NCBI GenBank assembly: GCA_031253835.1
Contig: JAIRVP010000056.1
Span: 164,046-228,045 of the forward strand
Length of the DNA stretch: 64,000 nucleotides
Direction: 5' to 3'
DNA from: Burkholderia sp.
GTDB taxonomy: Bacteria > Pseudomonadota > Gammaproteobacteria > Burkholderiales > Burkholderiaceae
The notes below the pieces were generated by a model that saw only the letters and a program-made list of their open reading frames with translations, was not told where the DNA came from and searched no databases. Positions 45,112-54,668 of the stretch are shown here, one piece after another; within the stretch, counting starts at the first letter, position 1, and each line of letters begins with the position of its first letter. The position numbers and the translations under genes were made by a program.

Positions 45112-45996
45112 ATGGAAAATCTGGGCGGCTTCGTCGTGTTCGTGCAGGTCGCGGAAACGCGCAGTTTCGTCGCGGCCGGCCGCGCGCTCGGGCTGTCGGC
45201 ATCGGCGATCGGCAAGCGCATCGCGCGGCTCGAGGCACGCCTGAACGTGCGGCTCTTTCACCGCAGCACGCGCAGCATCACGCTGACGGCCGAAGGCACG
45301 CGCTTTCTCGAACGGTGCCGGCGCGTGATCGCCGAGATCGATGCGGCCGAGCAGGAACTGACGCACAGCGCCGAAGCGCCGCGCGGGCGGCTGCGCGTGA
45401 GCCTGCCGACGATCGGCACGCTGCTGCTGCCGGTGCTCGCCGATTTCATGGCCGCGTATCCGGAGATCGAGCTCGACATCGATTTCAGCGACCGGCTCGT
45501 CGACGTCGTCGACGAAGGGTTCGACGCGGTGCTGCGCACCGGCCAGCCGTCGGATTCACGGCTGTCGTCGCGGCTGCTCGGCCATTTCCGCCAGCACCTC
45601 GTCGCGTCGCCCGACTATCTCGACCGGCACGGCACGCCGCGCACGCCGGCCGACCTCGCGCAGCACCGCTGCCTGCACTACCGCTTCCCGACCAGCGGCA
45701 AGCTCGAGACCTGGCCGCTGCGCGTACCGCGCGCGGGCACGCTGCCCGAGGTGCCGGTCGCGATGGTCAGCAACAGCGCGGAAGCACGCCTGTGCTTCGC
45801 GCTGCGCGGGCTCGGCATCGCGTGCCTGCCCATCTTCTTCGTGCGCGACGCGCTCGCGGACGGCACGCTGCACGCGGTGCTCGACGAACACGTCGCGAGC
45901 TGCACGCCGGTCTACGTGCTGTGGCCGTCGGGCCGCCACCCGACGCCGAAGCTGCGCGCGTTCGTCGACTACATGGCCGAACACCTGCGCATTTGA
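45112..45996 (+). CDS. LysR-family regulator beside an MFS exporter
   Basis: A 294-residue LysR protein: HTH at about residues 3-60 (FVVFVQVAETRSFVAAGRALGLSASAIGKRIARLEARL) and an effector domain with GIACLPIFFVRDAL near residue 240. It belongs to the CrgA/DhcR-like group often found opposite transporters. It is predicted to control the divergent MFS gene. Confidence 0.9.
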   Translation: MENLGGFVVFVQVAETRSFVAAGRALGLSASAIGKRIARLEARLNVRLFHRSTRSITLTAEGTRFLERCRRVIAEIDAAEQELTHSAEAPRGRLRVSLPTIGTLLLPVLADFMAAYPEIELDIDFSDRLVDVVDEGFDAVLRTGQPSDSRLSSRLLGHFRQHLVASPDYLDRHGTPRTPADLAQHRCLHYRFPTSGKLETWPLRVPRAGTLPEVPVAMVSNSAEARLCFALRGLGIACLPIFFVRDALADGTLHAVLDEHVASCTPVYVLWPSGRHPTPKLRAFVDYMAEHLRI

Positions 45997-46015
45997 GCGG
46001 CGCAGGCGCCGATCG

Positions 46016-47125
<1,110 letters not shown>

Positions 47126-47180
47126 GATCTGTCTCCGTTCGTTCGTGATGCGCCGCCTTGCCGGCAGCGCTTGATCGTTG

Positions 47181-47879
47181 CTAGTTCGGCAGCACCGCGC
47201 CCGTCGCCTGCCAGCGCGCGACGTAGCCGGGCAGCTCGTGCATGTCGTCGAATACGTGACGCGCGCCGATTCCGCGCAGCGCGTCGATTTGCGCCGCCGA
47301 CGCATGCCCGCCGCCGACGAAGCCGAGCACGGTCATGCCGGCCGCCGCCGCCGCGGTGATGCCCGTCACGCTGTCCTCGACGACGAGGCAGTGCGCGGGC
47401 GCCGCGCCGAGCGTGCGCGCGGCCGCGAGGTACACGTCGGGCGCCGGCTTCGGCCGCGCGACGGCATCCGCGCAGAACAGCCGGTCGCCGAAGAAGCGCG
47501 CGAGGCCCGTGCGTGCGAGCGCCGCCTCGACGTACGCGCGATAGCTGTTGCTCGCGCAGGCCGTCGTCAACGGGATCGCAGCCAGCGCCGTGTCGATGCC
47601 TTCGACCATCGGCGCATTCACGGCCGCCGCCTCGACCGCCCGGCGGATCGCGTCGACGTCGGCGGCCGACAGCGTGCGGCCGACGGCTTCGCCGGCGCCG
47701 GCCAGCACACGCTCGATGCGCAGCCCGAGCAGCGGCATCACGGCCGGCCGCGCATCGACGCCCGGCCAGCGCGCATCGAGTTCGCGCACGATCACGTCGG
47801 CGGCCACGGCCTCGCTGTCGATCAGCACGCCGTCGCAATCGCAGATCAGCACATTCGCGCCTTCGCCGGTAGCACTCAT
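47181..47879 (-). CDS. HAD-superfamily sugar-phosphatase-like protein
   Basis: A 232-residue HAD hydrolase of the beta-phosphoglucomutase/phosphatase branch: ICDCDGVLIDSE (nucleophile Asp and acid/base Asp two residues on), LTTACASNSYRAYV, RPKPAPDVYL and VVEDSVTGI. It is predicted to dephosphorylate a sugar phosphate or polyol phosphate. The start overlaps the upstream permease stop as ATGA (47876-47879), so it is embedded in the transporter operon. Specificity is unknown. Confidence 0.85.
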   Translation of the reverse strand: MSATGEGANVLICDCDGVLIDSEAVAADVIVRELDARWPGVDARPAVMPLLGLRIERVLAGAGEAVGRTLSAADVDAIRRAVEAAAVNAPMVEGIDTALAAIPLTTACASNSYRAYVEAALARTGLARFFGDRLFCADAVARPKPAPDVYLAAARTLGAAPAHCLVVEDSVTGITAAAAAGMTVLGFVGGGHASAAQIDALRGIGARHVFDDMHELPGYVARWQATGAVLPN

Positions 47880-48727
47880 TTGACGGCCCCGAACGTCAGC
47901 CCGCGCACGAGCTGCTTCTGCGACAGCCAGCCGACGATGAGGATCGGCGCGACCGCAAGCAGCGACGCGGCGGACAGCTTCGCCCAGAACAACCCTTCGG
48001 GGCTCGAGTACGACGCGATGAACACGGTCAGCGGCGCGGCGTTCGAGCTCGACAGGTTGATGCTCCAGAACGCCTCGTTCCACGACAGGATCACGAGCAG
48101 CAGCGCGGTCGACGCGAGCCCCGGCAGCGCCATCGGCATCAGCAGGTAGACGATCTCCTGCCACGTCGACGCGCCGTCGATGCGCCCGGCTTCCAGGATG
48201 TCCTTCGGGATCTCGTTGAAGTACGTGAAGGTCATCCACACCGCGATCGGCAGGTTGATCAGCGTGTAGACGATCACGAGCCCGGACACCGTGTCGAGCA
48301 GCCCCGCGTTCTTCCACAGCAGGTAGATCGGCACCAGCACGCCGACCGACGGCATCATCTTCGTCGACAGCATCCACAGCAGCACCTTCTGCGTGCGGTG
48401 GTTCGGGAAGAACGCCATCGCGTACGCGGCCGGCACCGCGAACAGCAGCGAGATCACCGTGACGCCCGCCGAGATCAGCACCGAATTCCACGCGAACGCG
48501 AAGTAGTTGCTGCGCGCGAACACCTCGCGGAAGCTGTCGAGCGTCGGCACGAAGAACAGCGTCGACGCATACGCCTGCTGCTCGGTCTTGAACGCGGTGA
48601 TCGCCATCCAGAAGATCGGAAAGAACAGCAGCAGCGCGATCAGCCACGCGAGCGTGCCGGGCAGCGCGCGCCGCACGAGGTCGAATACGGCCGGCACGCG
48701 CCGGCCTTCGAAGGTCAGGTCGCTCAT
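47876..48727 (-). CDS. ABC sugar-alcohol transporter, permease subunit 2 (MalG-like)
   Basis: A 283-residue inner-membrane permease with six TM helices; the EAA loop is visible as IPKDILEAGRIDGASTWQEIVYLLMPMALPGLAS (about residue 190). PTLDSFREVFARSNYFAFAWNSV is typical of the MalG/SmoG branch. It overlaps the first permease by four bases (ATGA, 48724-48727) and the HAD gene by four more. Confidence 0.93.
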   Translation of the reverse strand: MSDLTFEGRRVPAVFDLVRRALPGTLAWLIALLLFFPIFWMAITAFKTEQQAYASTLFFVPTLDSFREVFARSNYFAFAWNSVLISAGVTVISLLFAVPAAYAMAFFPNHRTQKVLLWMLSTKMMPSVGVLVPIYLLWKNAGLLDTVSGLVIVYTLINLPIAVWMTFTYFNEIPKDILEAGRIDGASTWQEIVYLLMPMALPGLASTALLLVILSWNEAFWSINLSSSNAAPLTVFIASYSSPEGLFWAKLSAASLLAVAPILIVGWLSQKQLVRGLTFGAVK

Positions 48728-49677
48728 TTTTCGTACTCTCCCTTCAGGTTGCGCGCGAGCATCCTCACGAGGAAGAACGACACGACGTTCGCGACCACCA
48801 CGGCGATGATGCCGCCCGCGGACGCGAGGCCGACGTCGAACTGCTGCAGGCCGAGCGCATAGATCAGGTAGGACAGGTTGGTCGTCGCGTCGCCGGGGCC
48901 GCCGCCGGTCGTCGTGTAGATTTCCGCGAAGATCGACAGCAGGAAGATCGTCTCCATCATCACGACCACGGCGATCGCGCGCTTCAGGTGCGGCAGCGTG
49001 ATGTAGAAGAACATCGCGATCGGGCCCGCGCCGTCGATGCGCGCGGCTTCCTTCTGCTCCTGGTCGAGCGACTGGATCGCGGTGAACAGGATCAGGAACG
49101 CGAACGGCAGCCACTGCCACGCGACGATGATGATCACGGCCGTGAGCGGGTAGTCGGCGAACCAGTCGATCGGCGTCATCCCGAGCGCGCGCATCGCGTT
49201 CGCGACGAGCCCGTACACCGGGTGCAGGATCATGTTCTTCCAGATCAGCGCGGACACCGTCGGCATCACGAAGAACGGCGCGATCGCGAGCAGGCGCGCG
49301 ACGCCCTGCCCGTAGAACTTGCGGTCGAACAGCACGGCCATCAGCACGCCGCCGACCACCGTGATCGCGAGCACCGCGCCGATCAGCACGAGCGTGTGCC
49401 AGATCGCGGGCAGGAACGACGGATCGGTCGCGAGGAAGCGGTAGTTGTCGAACCCGGCGAAACCCTTCACGTCGGGGTTCAGCAGGTTGTAGCGCGAGAA
49501 CGAATACCAGATCGTCATCGCGAGCGGAATCGACATCCACAGCAGCAGCACCGCGACGGACGGCGACACGAGCCAGCTCGCGCCGCCGCGCGCGCGGCGC
49601 GGTGCGCCCGGCGGCGACGACGCGTCGCCGACCGACGGCGCGTGAGCGTGACTCAGGGGAAGACGCAGGTGACGCAT
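48724..49677 (-). CDS. ABC sugar-alcohol transporter, permease subunit 1 (MalF-like)
   Basis: A 317-residue permease with six TM helices after a ~35-residue basic N-terminal tail. The EAA loop is QKEAARIDGAGPIAMFFYITLPHLK, and AIAPFFVMPTVSALIWKNMILHPVYGLVN-like helices precede it. The ATG at 49677 is used because upstream codons cross a strong hairpin. It lies 114 bases after the binding-protein gene. Confidence 0.93.
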   Translation of the reverse strand: MRHLRLPLSHAHAPSVGDASSPPGAPRRARGGASWLVSPSVAVLLLWMSIPLAMTIWYSFSRYNLLNPDVKGFAGFDNYRFLATDPSFLPAIWHTLVLIGAVLAITVVGGVLMAVLFDRKFYGQGVARLLAIAPFFVMPTVSALIWKNMILHPVYGLVANAMRALGMTPIDWFADYPLTAVIIIVAWQWLPFAFLILFTAIQSLDQEQKEAARIDGAGPIAMFFYITLPHLKRAIAVVVMMETIFLLSIFAEIYTTTGGGPGDATTNLSYLIYALGLQQFDVGLASAGGIIAVVVANVVSFFLVRMLARNLKGEYEK

Positions 49678-49740
49678 GATCGGGGTCCCTCCGGTTGATG
49701 CGCGGGCGCGAACGGCCTGCCCGCCTGTCAGCTTCGCCGG

Positions 49741-49772
49741 CCCGCAGCGTGTGCGACGGCGCACGCTGCGGG
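49741..49772. repeat. 11-bp stem-loop between binding-protein and permease genes
   Basis: CCCGCAGCGTG (49741-49751) and CACGCTGCGGG (49762-49772) with a 10-base loop, 20 bases after the binding-protein stop within the operon and without a T-run. It resembles the RNA-stabilising hairpins that raise binding-protein levels in other ABC operons. Confidence 0.6.
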
Positions 49773-49791
49773 TCGAGCGACGGCTTGCGCG

Positions 49792-51117
49792 TTACTTCTT
49801 GTAGCCGGCCTGCCGCACCGCGCGGTCGGCGGCGGCCTGGCCCGCGGCGAGTGCCTGGTCGACCGTCATCTGGCCCGCGACCGCACCGGCGATCGACTGG
49901 CCGACCACCGTGCCGAACGACTGGAATTCAGGAATCCCGACGTATTGCACGCCCGTGTACGGCACCTTCTTCAGCGACGGATCGTTCGGGTCGGCCGTCT
50001 CGATCGCCTTCAGCACGAAGTCCGAGAACGGCGCGGCAGCCTTGTATTCGGGGCGCTGATAGGTCGACGTGCGCGTGCCCGGCGGCACCGATGCCCAGCC
50101 TTCGTCCTTGCCGACCATCTCGATGTACTGCTTCGACGTCGCCCACGCGATGAACTTGCGCGCGGCGTCCTGCTGCTTCGACGTCTTCGGCACGGCCAGC
50201 GCCCACGCCCACAGCCAGTGCGAACCCTTCGGGGTGGCAGCGACCGGCGCGGCCGCGAAGCCGATCTTGTCGGCCACCTGCGACTGCTGCTTGTTGTAGA
50301 GCATCCCGGCCGCGACCGTCGCGTCGATCCACATCGCGCACTTGCCCGACGCGGTCAGCGTCAGGTTCTCGTTGAAGCCGTTCGAGCTCGCTCCCGGCGG
50401 GCCGTCTTTCTTCAGCAGGTTCACGTAGAACGTGATCGCCTTCTTCCATTCGGGCGACGTGAGCTGCGCGTTCCAGTTCTCGTCGAACCAGCGCCCGCCG
50501 AACGTGTTCACGACCGTCGACACGAACGCCATGTTCTCGCCCCAGCCGGCCTTGCCGCGCAGGCAGATCCCGTAGGTGCCCTTCGACTTGTCGGTGAGCT
50601 TGTCCGCGAATTCGGCGATCTGGTCGTAGGTCGGCTGGTCGGGCATCTTCAGCCCTTTCGCCGCGAACAGGTCCTTGCGGTAGAACGTCATCGAGCTTTC
50701 GACGTAGAACGGCAGCGCGTAGAGCTGGCCGTTGTACGACAGGCTGTCGCGCGCGGTCTTCACGATGTCGTTCAGGTCGTAGTCGGCCGGCAGGCCCGTC
50801 ATCGGCGCGAGCCAGCCGCGCTTGCCCCACTGCGGCGTCTCGTAGGTGCCGATCGCCATCACGTCGAACTGGCCGCTGCCGGTCGTGATGTCGGTCGTCG
50901 CGCGCTGGCGCAGCACGTTCTCCTCGAGGATCACCCAGTTCAGCTTGATGTCGGGGTTCGCCTTCTCGAACGCCGGCGACAGCTTCTTCAGCTCGATCAT
51001 GTCGGGGTTGTTCAGCGTCGCGATCGTCAGCGTGCCGGCGGACGCGGCGCAGGCCGCCGTCGCGAGCGCGGCTCCGGCGAAGCAGCGTGCGGCGGCGTCG
51101 AGCATCTTTCGTTGCAT
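49792..51117 (-). CDS. ABC sugar-alcohol transporter, periplasmic binding protein
   Basis: A 441-residue extracellular solute-binding protein (family 1, MalE-like) with a Sec signal peptide at residues 1-28 (ending AACAASA). TLTIATLNNPDMIELKKLSPAFEKANPDIKLNWV, WGKRGWLAPM and YALPFYVESSMTFYRKDLF match the SmoE/MtlE polyol-binding branch. The ligand is inferred to be a hexitol or pentitol from the surrounding enzymes. Confidence 0.93.
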   Translation of the reverse strand: MQRKMLDAAARCFAGAALATAACAASAGTLTIATLNNPDMIELKKLSPAFEKANPDIKLNWVILEENVLRQRATTDITTGSGQFDVMAIGTYETPQWGKRGWLAPMTGLPADYDLNDIVKTARDSLSYNGQLYALPFYVESSMTFYRKDLFAAKGLKMPDQPTYDQIAEFADKLTDKSKGTYGICLRGKAGWGENMAFVSTVVNTFGGRWFDENWNAQLTSPEWKKAITFYVNLLKKDGPPGASSNGFNENLTLTASGKCAMWIDATVAAGMLYNKQQSQVADKIGFAAAPVAATPKGSHWLWAWALAVPKTSKQQDAARKFIAWATSKQYIEMVGKDEGWASVPPGTRTSTYQRPEYKAAAPFSDFVLKAIETADPNDPSLKKVPYTGVQYVGIPEFQSFGTVVGQSIAGAVAGQMTVDQALAAGQAAADRAVRQAGYKK

Positions 51118-51178
51118 GGCATGTCTCCTGTGTTTGTTCGAAGTGTCGTCGGTCTTGCGTCGTTTCCTTCGCGGCCCG

Positions 51179-52540
51179 TCACGCCGGCCGCTGCATTCCG
51201 CACGCGCGCGCATAGTGCGCGATCACGTCGCGTATCCGGTGGCGCACCCATGCACGCGGCTCCTTCGCGAGCCCGCCCGCGCGGCACGCCGCGTAGACAT
51301 CCGGCAGCCACTGCGCGACGAGCGTCTCCGGCACCGGCTGCCGCGCGAGGTTGCCGAACAGCTGCTCGACCGCGGCCGCGACGGCCGGCTGCAGCCAGTA
51401 ATAGCGGATGCGGTCGCTGTAGCTGAACTGGCGCGCGAGCCGCTGCTCGGTCTCGTCGCCGCGGTAGTACGGCGCCCAGTGTTCGGGCTGCGCGCGCATC
51501 GCGGTGTCGACGACCTCGCGCAGCCGCGAGCGCTGCGCGACGTCGTCGATCAGCGCATCCTCGATGAACGTCAGCGCGAACAGCGCCTCGCGCAGCGCGA
51601 ACGTCAGCGCGGGGCCGACCTTCAGCACCGCGAAGTGGTCGCGCACGAGCGCGGCGAGCGCGCCTTCGGTCTGGTAATCGGTCGAATGCGCCTCGAACAC
51701 GAGGCGCGGTGTCTGCAGGATACTCGCGCCGAGCGACGCCGCCTTCGCGCTGTCGTAGTCGAGCACGTGGCGATCGTCGAAGTCGACGCCAGGCTGCGCG
51801 ACGATCGCGACGACGCGCGCCCACGCGTCGTCGAGCCCGGCTGCCGCGAACGCGCGGCGGTGCGCGTCGAGCGTCGCCGCGATGCTGTCGCTGCGCGTGA
51901 CCGCGATCTGCGAAATCGCCGCATCGTCCCCGTCGTTCGCGCTGCCGCTCACTTCGCCGCCCGGTGTCGGCACCTCGGTGCCGATCACGTAGACGGGCGC
52001 GATCCCGGCGCGCTGCGCCGCGTCTTCCGCGGCGCGGCACAGTTCGGCCGCGCGCGCGGCGATCGTGCGGTCGTCGAGCCGCACCGGATCGTCCGCGCAC
52101 GCCATGCTCGCATCGAGGTGGATCTTCTCGAAGCCGGCTTCGACATACGCGGCGACCATCGCGACGGCCTCGCGCATCGCGTCGGCCGCGCGACGATGCC
52201 GCCACGGGTTCGGGCCGAGGTGATCGCCGCCGAGCACGAGCGCCGACGGCGCGAGCCCGCAGCGCTGCGCGATCGCATCGACGTCGCGCCGGAAATCGGC
52301 AGGCGTCATGCCCGTGTAGCCGCCGAGATGATTCACCTGGTTGCAGGTCGCCTCGATCAGCAGCGGCGAGCCGTCCGCGCGCGCGGCTTCGCAGGCGGCC
52401 TCCAGCACCAGCCGGTGCGCGCTGCAGACCGAATAGATGCCGCGCTGCGCGTCGGCGCGGTTCGCGTCGAAGATCATCCGCAGCACCGCGTCCGCATGGG
52501 CGGTGCGCGGGCGTTCGGCGAAGGTCGTCAGGCCGGACAT
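51179..52540 (-). CDS. GatZ/KbaZ-family protein (tagatose-6-phosphate 4-epimerase or aldolase accessory subunit)
   Basis: A 453-residue protein with the family motifs GIYSVCSAHRLVLEAACEAA, LLIEATCNQVNHLGGYTGMTPADF, LVLGGDHLGPNPWR and EAHSTDYQTEGALAALVRDHFAVLKVGPALTFALREALFAL. In enterics GatZ is the non-catalytic partner of the aldolase GatY; no GatY/KbaY gene is near. Related stand-alone proteins in Agrobacterium act as D-tagatose 6-phosphate 4-epimerases, which would suit the PfkB kinase whose gene overlaps this one by 13 bases. Confidence 0.85.
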   Translation of the reverse strand: MSGLTTFAERPRTAHADAVLRMIFDANRADAQRGIYSVCSAHRLVLEAACEAARADGSPLLIEATCNQVNHLGGYTGMTPADFRRDVDAIAQRCGLAPSALVLGGDHLGPNPWRHRRAADAMREAVAMVAAYVEAGFEKIHLDASMACADDPVRLDDRTIAARAAELCRAAEDAAQRAGIAPVYVIGTEVPTPGGEVSGSANDGDDAAISQIAVTRSDSIAATLDAHRRAFAAAGLDDAWARVVAIVAQPGVDFDDRHVLDYDSAKAASLGASILQTPRLVFEAHSTDYQTEGALAALVRDHFAVLKVGPALTFALREALFALTFIEDALIDDVAQRSRLREVVDTAMRAQPEHWAPYYRGDETEQRLARQFSYSDRIRYYWLQPAVAAAVEQLFGNLARQPVPETLVAQWLPDVYAACRAGGLAKEPRAWVRHRIRDVIAHYARACGMQRPA

Positions 52541-53484
52541 GCGATACCTCGTTCGGTCAGGAAGCGGCCGATCTCGGCCGCGCTGCTGTTGCCTTCCATC
52601 GGGCCGCGTCGCGTGACCGCGATCGCGCCGGCCGCATTCGCGCGGCGCAATGCGGCATCGATCGGCACGCCCGCGACGAGGCTCGCGACCAGCGTGCCGC
52701 CGAAGCAGTCGCCGGCGCCGGTCGGGTCGACTTCTTCGACCGGAAAGGCCGATGCGTCGACACGATTCGCGCGGTCGAACGCGACGCTGCCTGCCGCGCC
52801 GCGCTTCAGCACGACGCGCTCGAGCAGCGGATGCGTCGCGAGCAGGCCCGCGATCGCGCGTTCGGCGGGCTGCGGCCCGCAGAAGAACGGCAGGTCGGCC
52901 TCGCTCGGCATGAACAGGTGGCACGCGGCGAGCATCTCGTCGAGCGCCGCGCGCATCGGGCGAAAGCTCAGCATCTCGGGGCGCACGTTCGGATCGAACG
53001 ACACCTTCGCGCCGGCGCGCGCGGCCTCGATCACGCCGCGCTGCACGGCCGCGATCGCCGATTCGCTCGTCAGCGACGAGCCCATCACGTGGAAATAGCG
53101 GCAGCCGTCGAACATCGCGGGATCGACGTCCGATGCACCGACGCACGCGGCCGCGCTGGTGGACAGCGTAAACACGAAACTGCGCGAACCGTCGTCGCGA
53201 TACGCGACGAACGCGGTGCCGGTCGGGCGCGCGACGCGGCGGATGCGCGCGACCTCGACGCCGTCGCGTTCGAGCCGTGCGACGATCGCGTCGCCGAACG
53301 CATCGCGGCCGACGCAGCCCGCATACGCGACGCGCGCGCCGAGCCGCGCGGCCTGGTCGGCGAAGATCGCCGGCGCGCCGCTCGGGAATGGCCCGGCGAA
53401 CAGGCCCGGCGTATCGAAACCCTGGCCGCGCTCGGCGGCGACGAATTCGGCGAGCAGTTCGCCGGCGACGACGATCTCGGCCAT
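52528..53484 (-). CDS. PfkB-family carbohydrate kinase (fructokinase/tagatose kinase type)
   Basis: A 318-residue ribokinase-fold kinase. GELLAEF and GGAP-like PSGAPAIFADQAARLG near the N-terminus bind sugar; VEEVDPTGAGDCFGGTLVA (about residue 240) holds the anion hole and catalytic Asp. Predicted to phosphorylate the ketose made by the neighbouring SDR, that is fructose (from sorbitol or mannitol) or tagatose (from galactitol). Translation overlaps the GatZ-like gene. Confidence 0.88.
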   Translation of the reverse strand: MAEIVVAGELLAEFVAAERGQGFDTPGLFAGPFPSGAPAIFADQAARLGARVAYAGCVGRDAFGDAIVARLERDGVEVARIRRVARPTGTAFVAYRDDGSRSFVFTLSTSAAACVGASDVDPAMFDGCRYFHVMGSSLTSESAIAAVQRGVIEAARAGAKVSFDPNVRPEMLSFRPMRAALDEMLAACHLFMPSEADLPFFCGPQPAERAIAGLLATHPLLERVVLKRGAAGSVAFDRANRVDASAFPVEEVDPTGAGDCFGGTLVASLVAGVPIDAALRRANAAGAIAVTRRGPMEGNSSAAEIGRFLTERGIACPA

Positions 53485-53562
53485 CAGGCGTGCCCTCCTC
53501 GTTCGACGGCGGCTGCGTCGTCGCGGGCCGGCCGGCAGGTTGCGCGTGCGAGCGGCATCAGG

Positions 53563-54339
53563 TCAGCTCATCCAGTTGCCGCCGTCGACGTTCAGCGTCT
53601 GGGCGGTGATGTAGTCGGCGTCGGCCGACGAGAGGAACAGCGCGGCGCCCGTCAGGTCGCCCGGCACGCCCATGCGGCCGAGCGGCACGGCTTCGCCGAC
53701 GAGCCGCTTCTTCTCGCCGAGCGGCCGGTTCTCGTAGCGCGCGAACAGCGCGTCGACCTGCTCCCACATCGGCGTGTCGACGACGCCCGGCGCGATCCCG
53801 TTCACGTTGATCCGGTGCGGCGCGAGCGCGAGCGCGGCCGACTGCGTATAGCTGATCACCGCGGCCTTGGTCGCGCAGTAGTGCGAAACGAGTGCCTCAC
53901 CGCGACGGCCGGCCTGCGACGACATGTTGACGATCTTGCCGCCGCGCCCCTGCTCGACCATCCGCTGCGCGACGGCCTGCATCAGGAAGAACAGCCCCTT
54001 CACGTTGACCGCGAACAAGCGGTCGAACACGTCCCACGATTCGTCGAGGATCGGCCGCATGTCGAACAGCGCCGCATTGTTGAACAGGATGTCGACGCCG
54101 CCGAAGCGCTCAACCGCCGTGGCGACGATCCGCTCGATGTCGTCGCGGCGCGTGACGTCGGCGGTAACGGCCACCGCGCGGCCGGGGTTCGCCTCGATCA
54201 GCCGCGCGAGCGAGCCGCCGGCCGGCTTCAGGTCGACGAGTACGCAGCGTGCGCCCTCGTCCAGATAGCGTTGCGCGACCGCCTCGCCGATGCCGCTTGC
54301 GGCGCCCGTCAGGATCGCGACCTTGTCTTCCAGTCTCAC
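53563..54339 (-). CDS. smoS: SDR-family sorbitol/galactitol-type dehydrogenase
   Basis: A 258-residue NAD-dependent short-chain dehydrogenase: ILTGAASGIGEAVAQRYL, the NAD-selecting Asp in VLVDLKPAG, NNAALFDM, and catalytic Ser-Tyr-Lys in SSQAGRRGEALVSHYCATKAAV. The sequence, ending DADYITAQTLNVDGGNWMS, is of the SmoS/PolS (L-iditol/sorbitol, galactitol 2-dehydrogenase) type. First gene of the eight-gene minus-strand operon behind the dyad promoter at 54400-54454. Confidence 0.9.
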   Translation of the reverse strand: MRLEDKVAILTGAASGIGEAVAQRYLDEGARCVLVDLKPAGGSLARLIEANPGRAVAVTADVTRRDDIERIVATAVERFGGVDILFNNAALFDMRPILDESWDVFDRLFAVNVKGLFFLMQAVAQRMVEQGRGGKIVNMSSQAGRRGEALVSHYCATKAAVISYTQSAALALAPHRINVNGIAPGVVDTPMWEQVDALFARYENRPLGEKKRLVGEAVPLGRMGVPGDLTGAALFLSSADADYITAQTLNVDGGNWMS

Positions 54340-54399
54340 TGGCTGTCTCCGGTTCGTTCTGCTGTACGACGGCCGCGAGATGAGCGAACGCTCGCTGAC

Positions 54400-54454
54400 C
54401 GATCAATTGCTCTGTTAGTGATCGAATGATCGGATACGCGATTCGCGCTGTCAA
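54400..54454 (-). promoter_or_regulatory. Promoter and 33-bp dyad operator of the smoS-led polyol operon
   Basis: On the minus strand TTGACA (54454-54449), a 17-base spacer and GATCAT (54431-54426). The -10 lies inside a dyad with arms CGATCATTCGATC and GAGCAATTGATCG and a 7-base spacer (54432-54400). Compared with the element at 39624-39656, each arm differs at one base only and the layout relative to -35/-10 is identical. Confidence 0.75.
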
Positions 54455-54615
54455 GGCGACATGACGGCTTTCTATGACGCGCTGCGGCACAACGGCGCAT
54501 GGCGACGGCCCGTCGCACGCGCCCGGCAAGGCGCGCGGCGCGCGGTGCGGCGCAGTGGAATCGACGGTGAAGGGGACGGAGCGAGGACGGAAACGGGAAT
54601 TCGCGCTGCACGGCG

Positions 54616-54639
54616 CGGCGATACGTTATATCATCGCCG
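54616..54639. promoter_or_regulatory. Zur-like operator upstream of zur
   Basis: CGGCGAT/ATCGCCG form a perfect 7-bp inverted repeat around a 10-base AT-rich centre. GTTATATCATCGC (54625-54637) matches 9 of 11 fixed positions of the GTTATA-N2-ATAAC core typical of Zur boxes. It lies 30 bases before the zur start. Confidence 0.5.
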
Positions 54640-54668
54640 TACTGTGTTTCATCGCGCTGCTTCACGCC

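Larger units (their letters stand above)
54340..54668. other. 329-base divergent control region: polyol operon and zur
   Basis: No gene is supported. It contains the minus-strand polyol promoter/operator (54400-54454), a GAGCG/CGCTC palindrome (54382-54393), and a Zur-like element (54616-54639) just before zur. Confidence 0.6.

Noticed and set aside
51179..52540. Calling the GatZ-like gene a complete tagatose-bisphosphate aldolase
   Set aside because: The sequence is of the non-catalytic GatZ/KbaZ family and the catalytic GatY/KbaY partner is not in the window.
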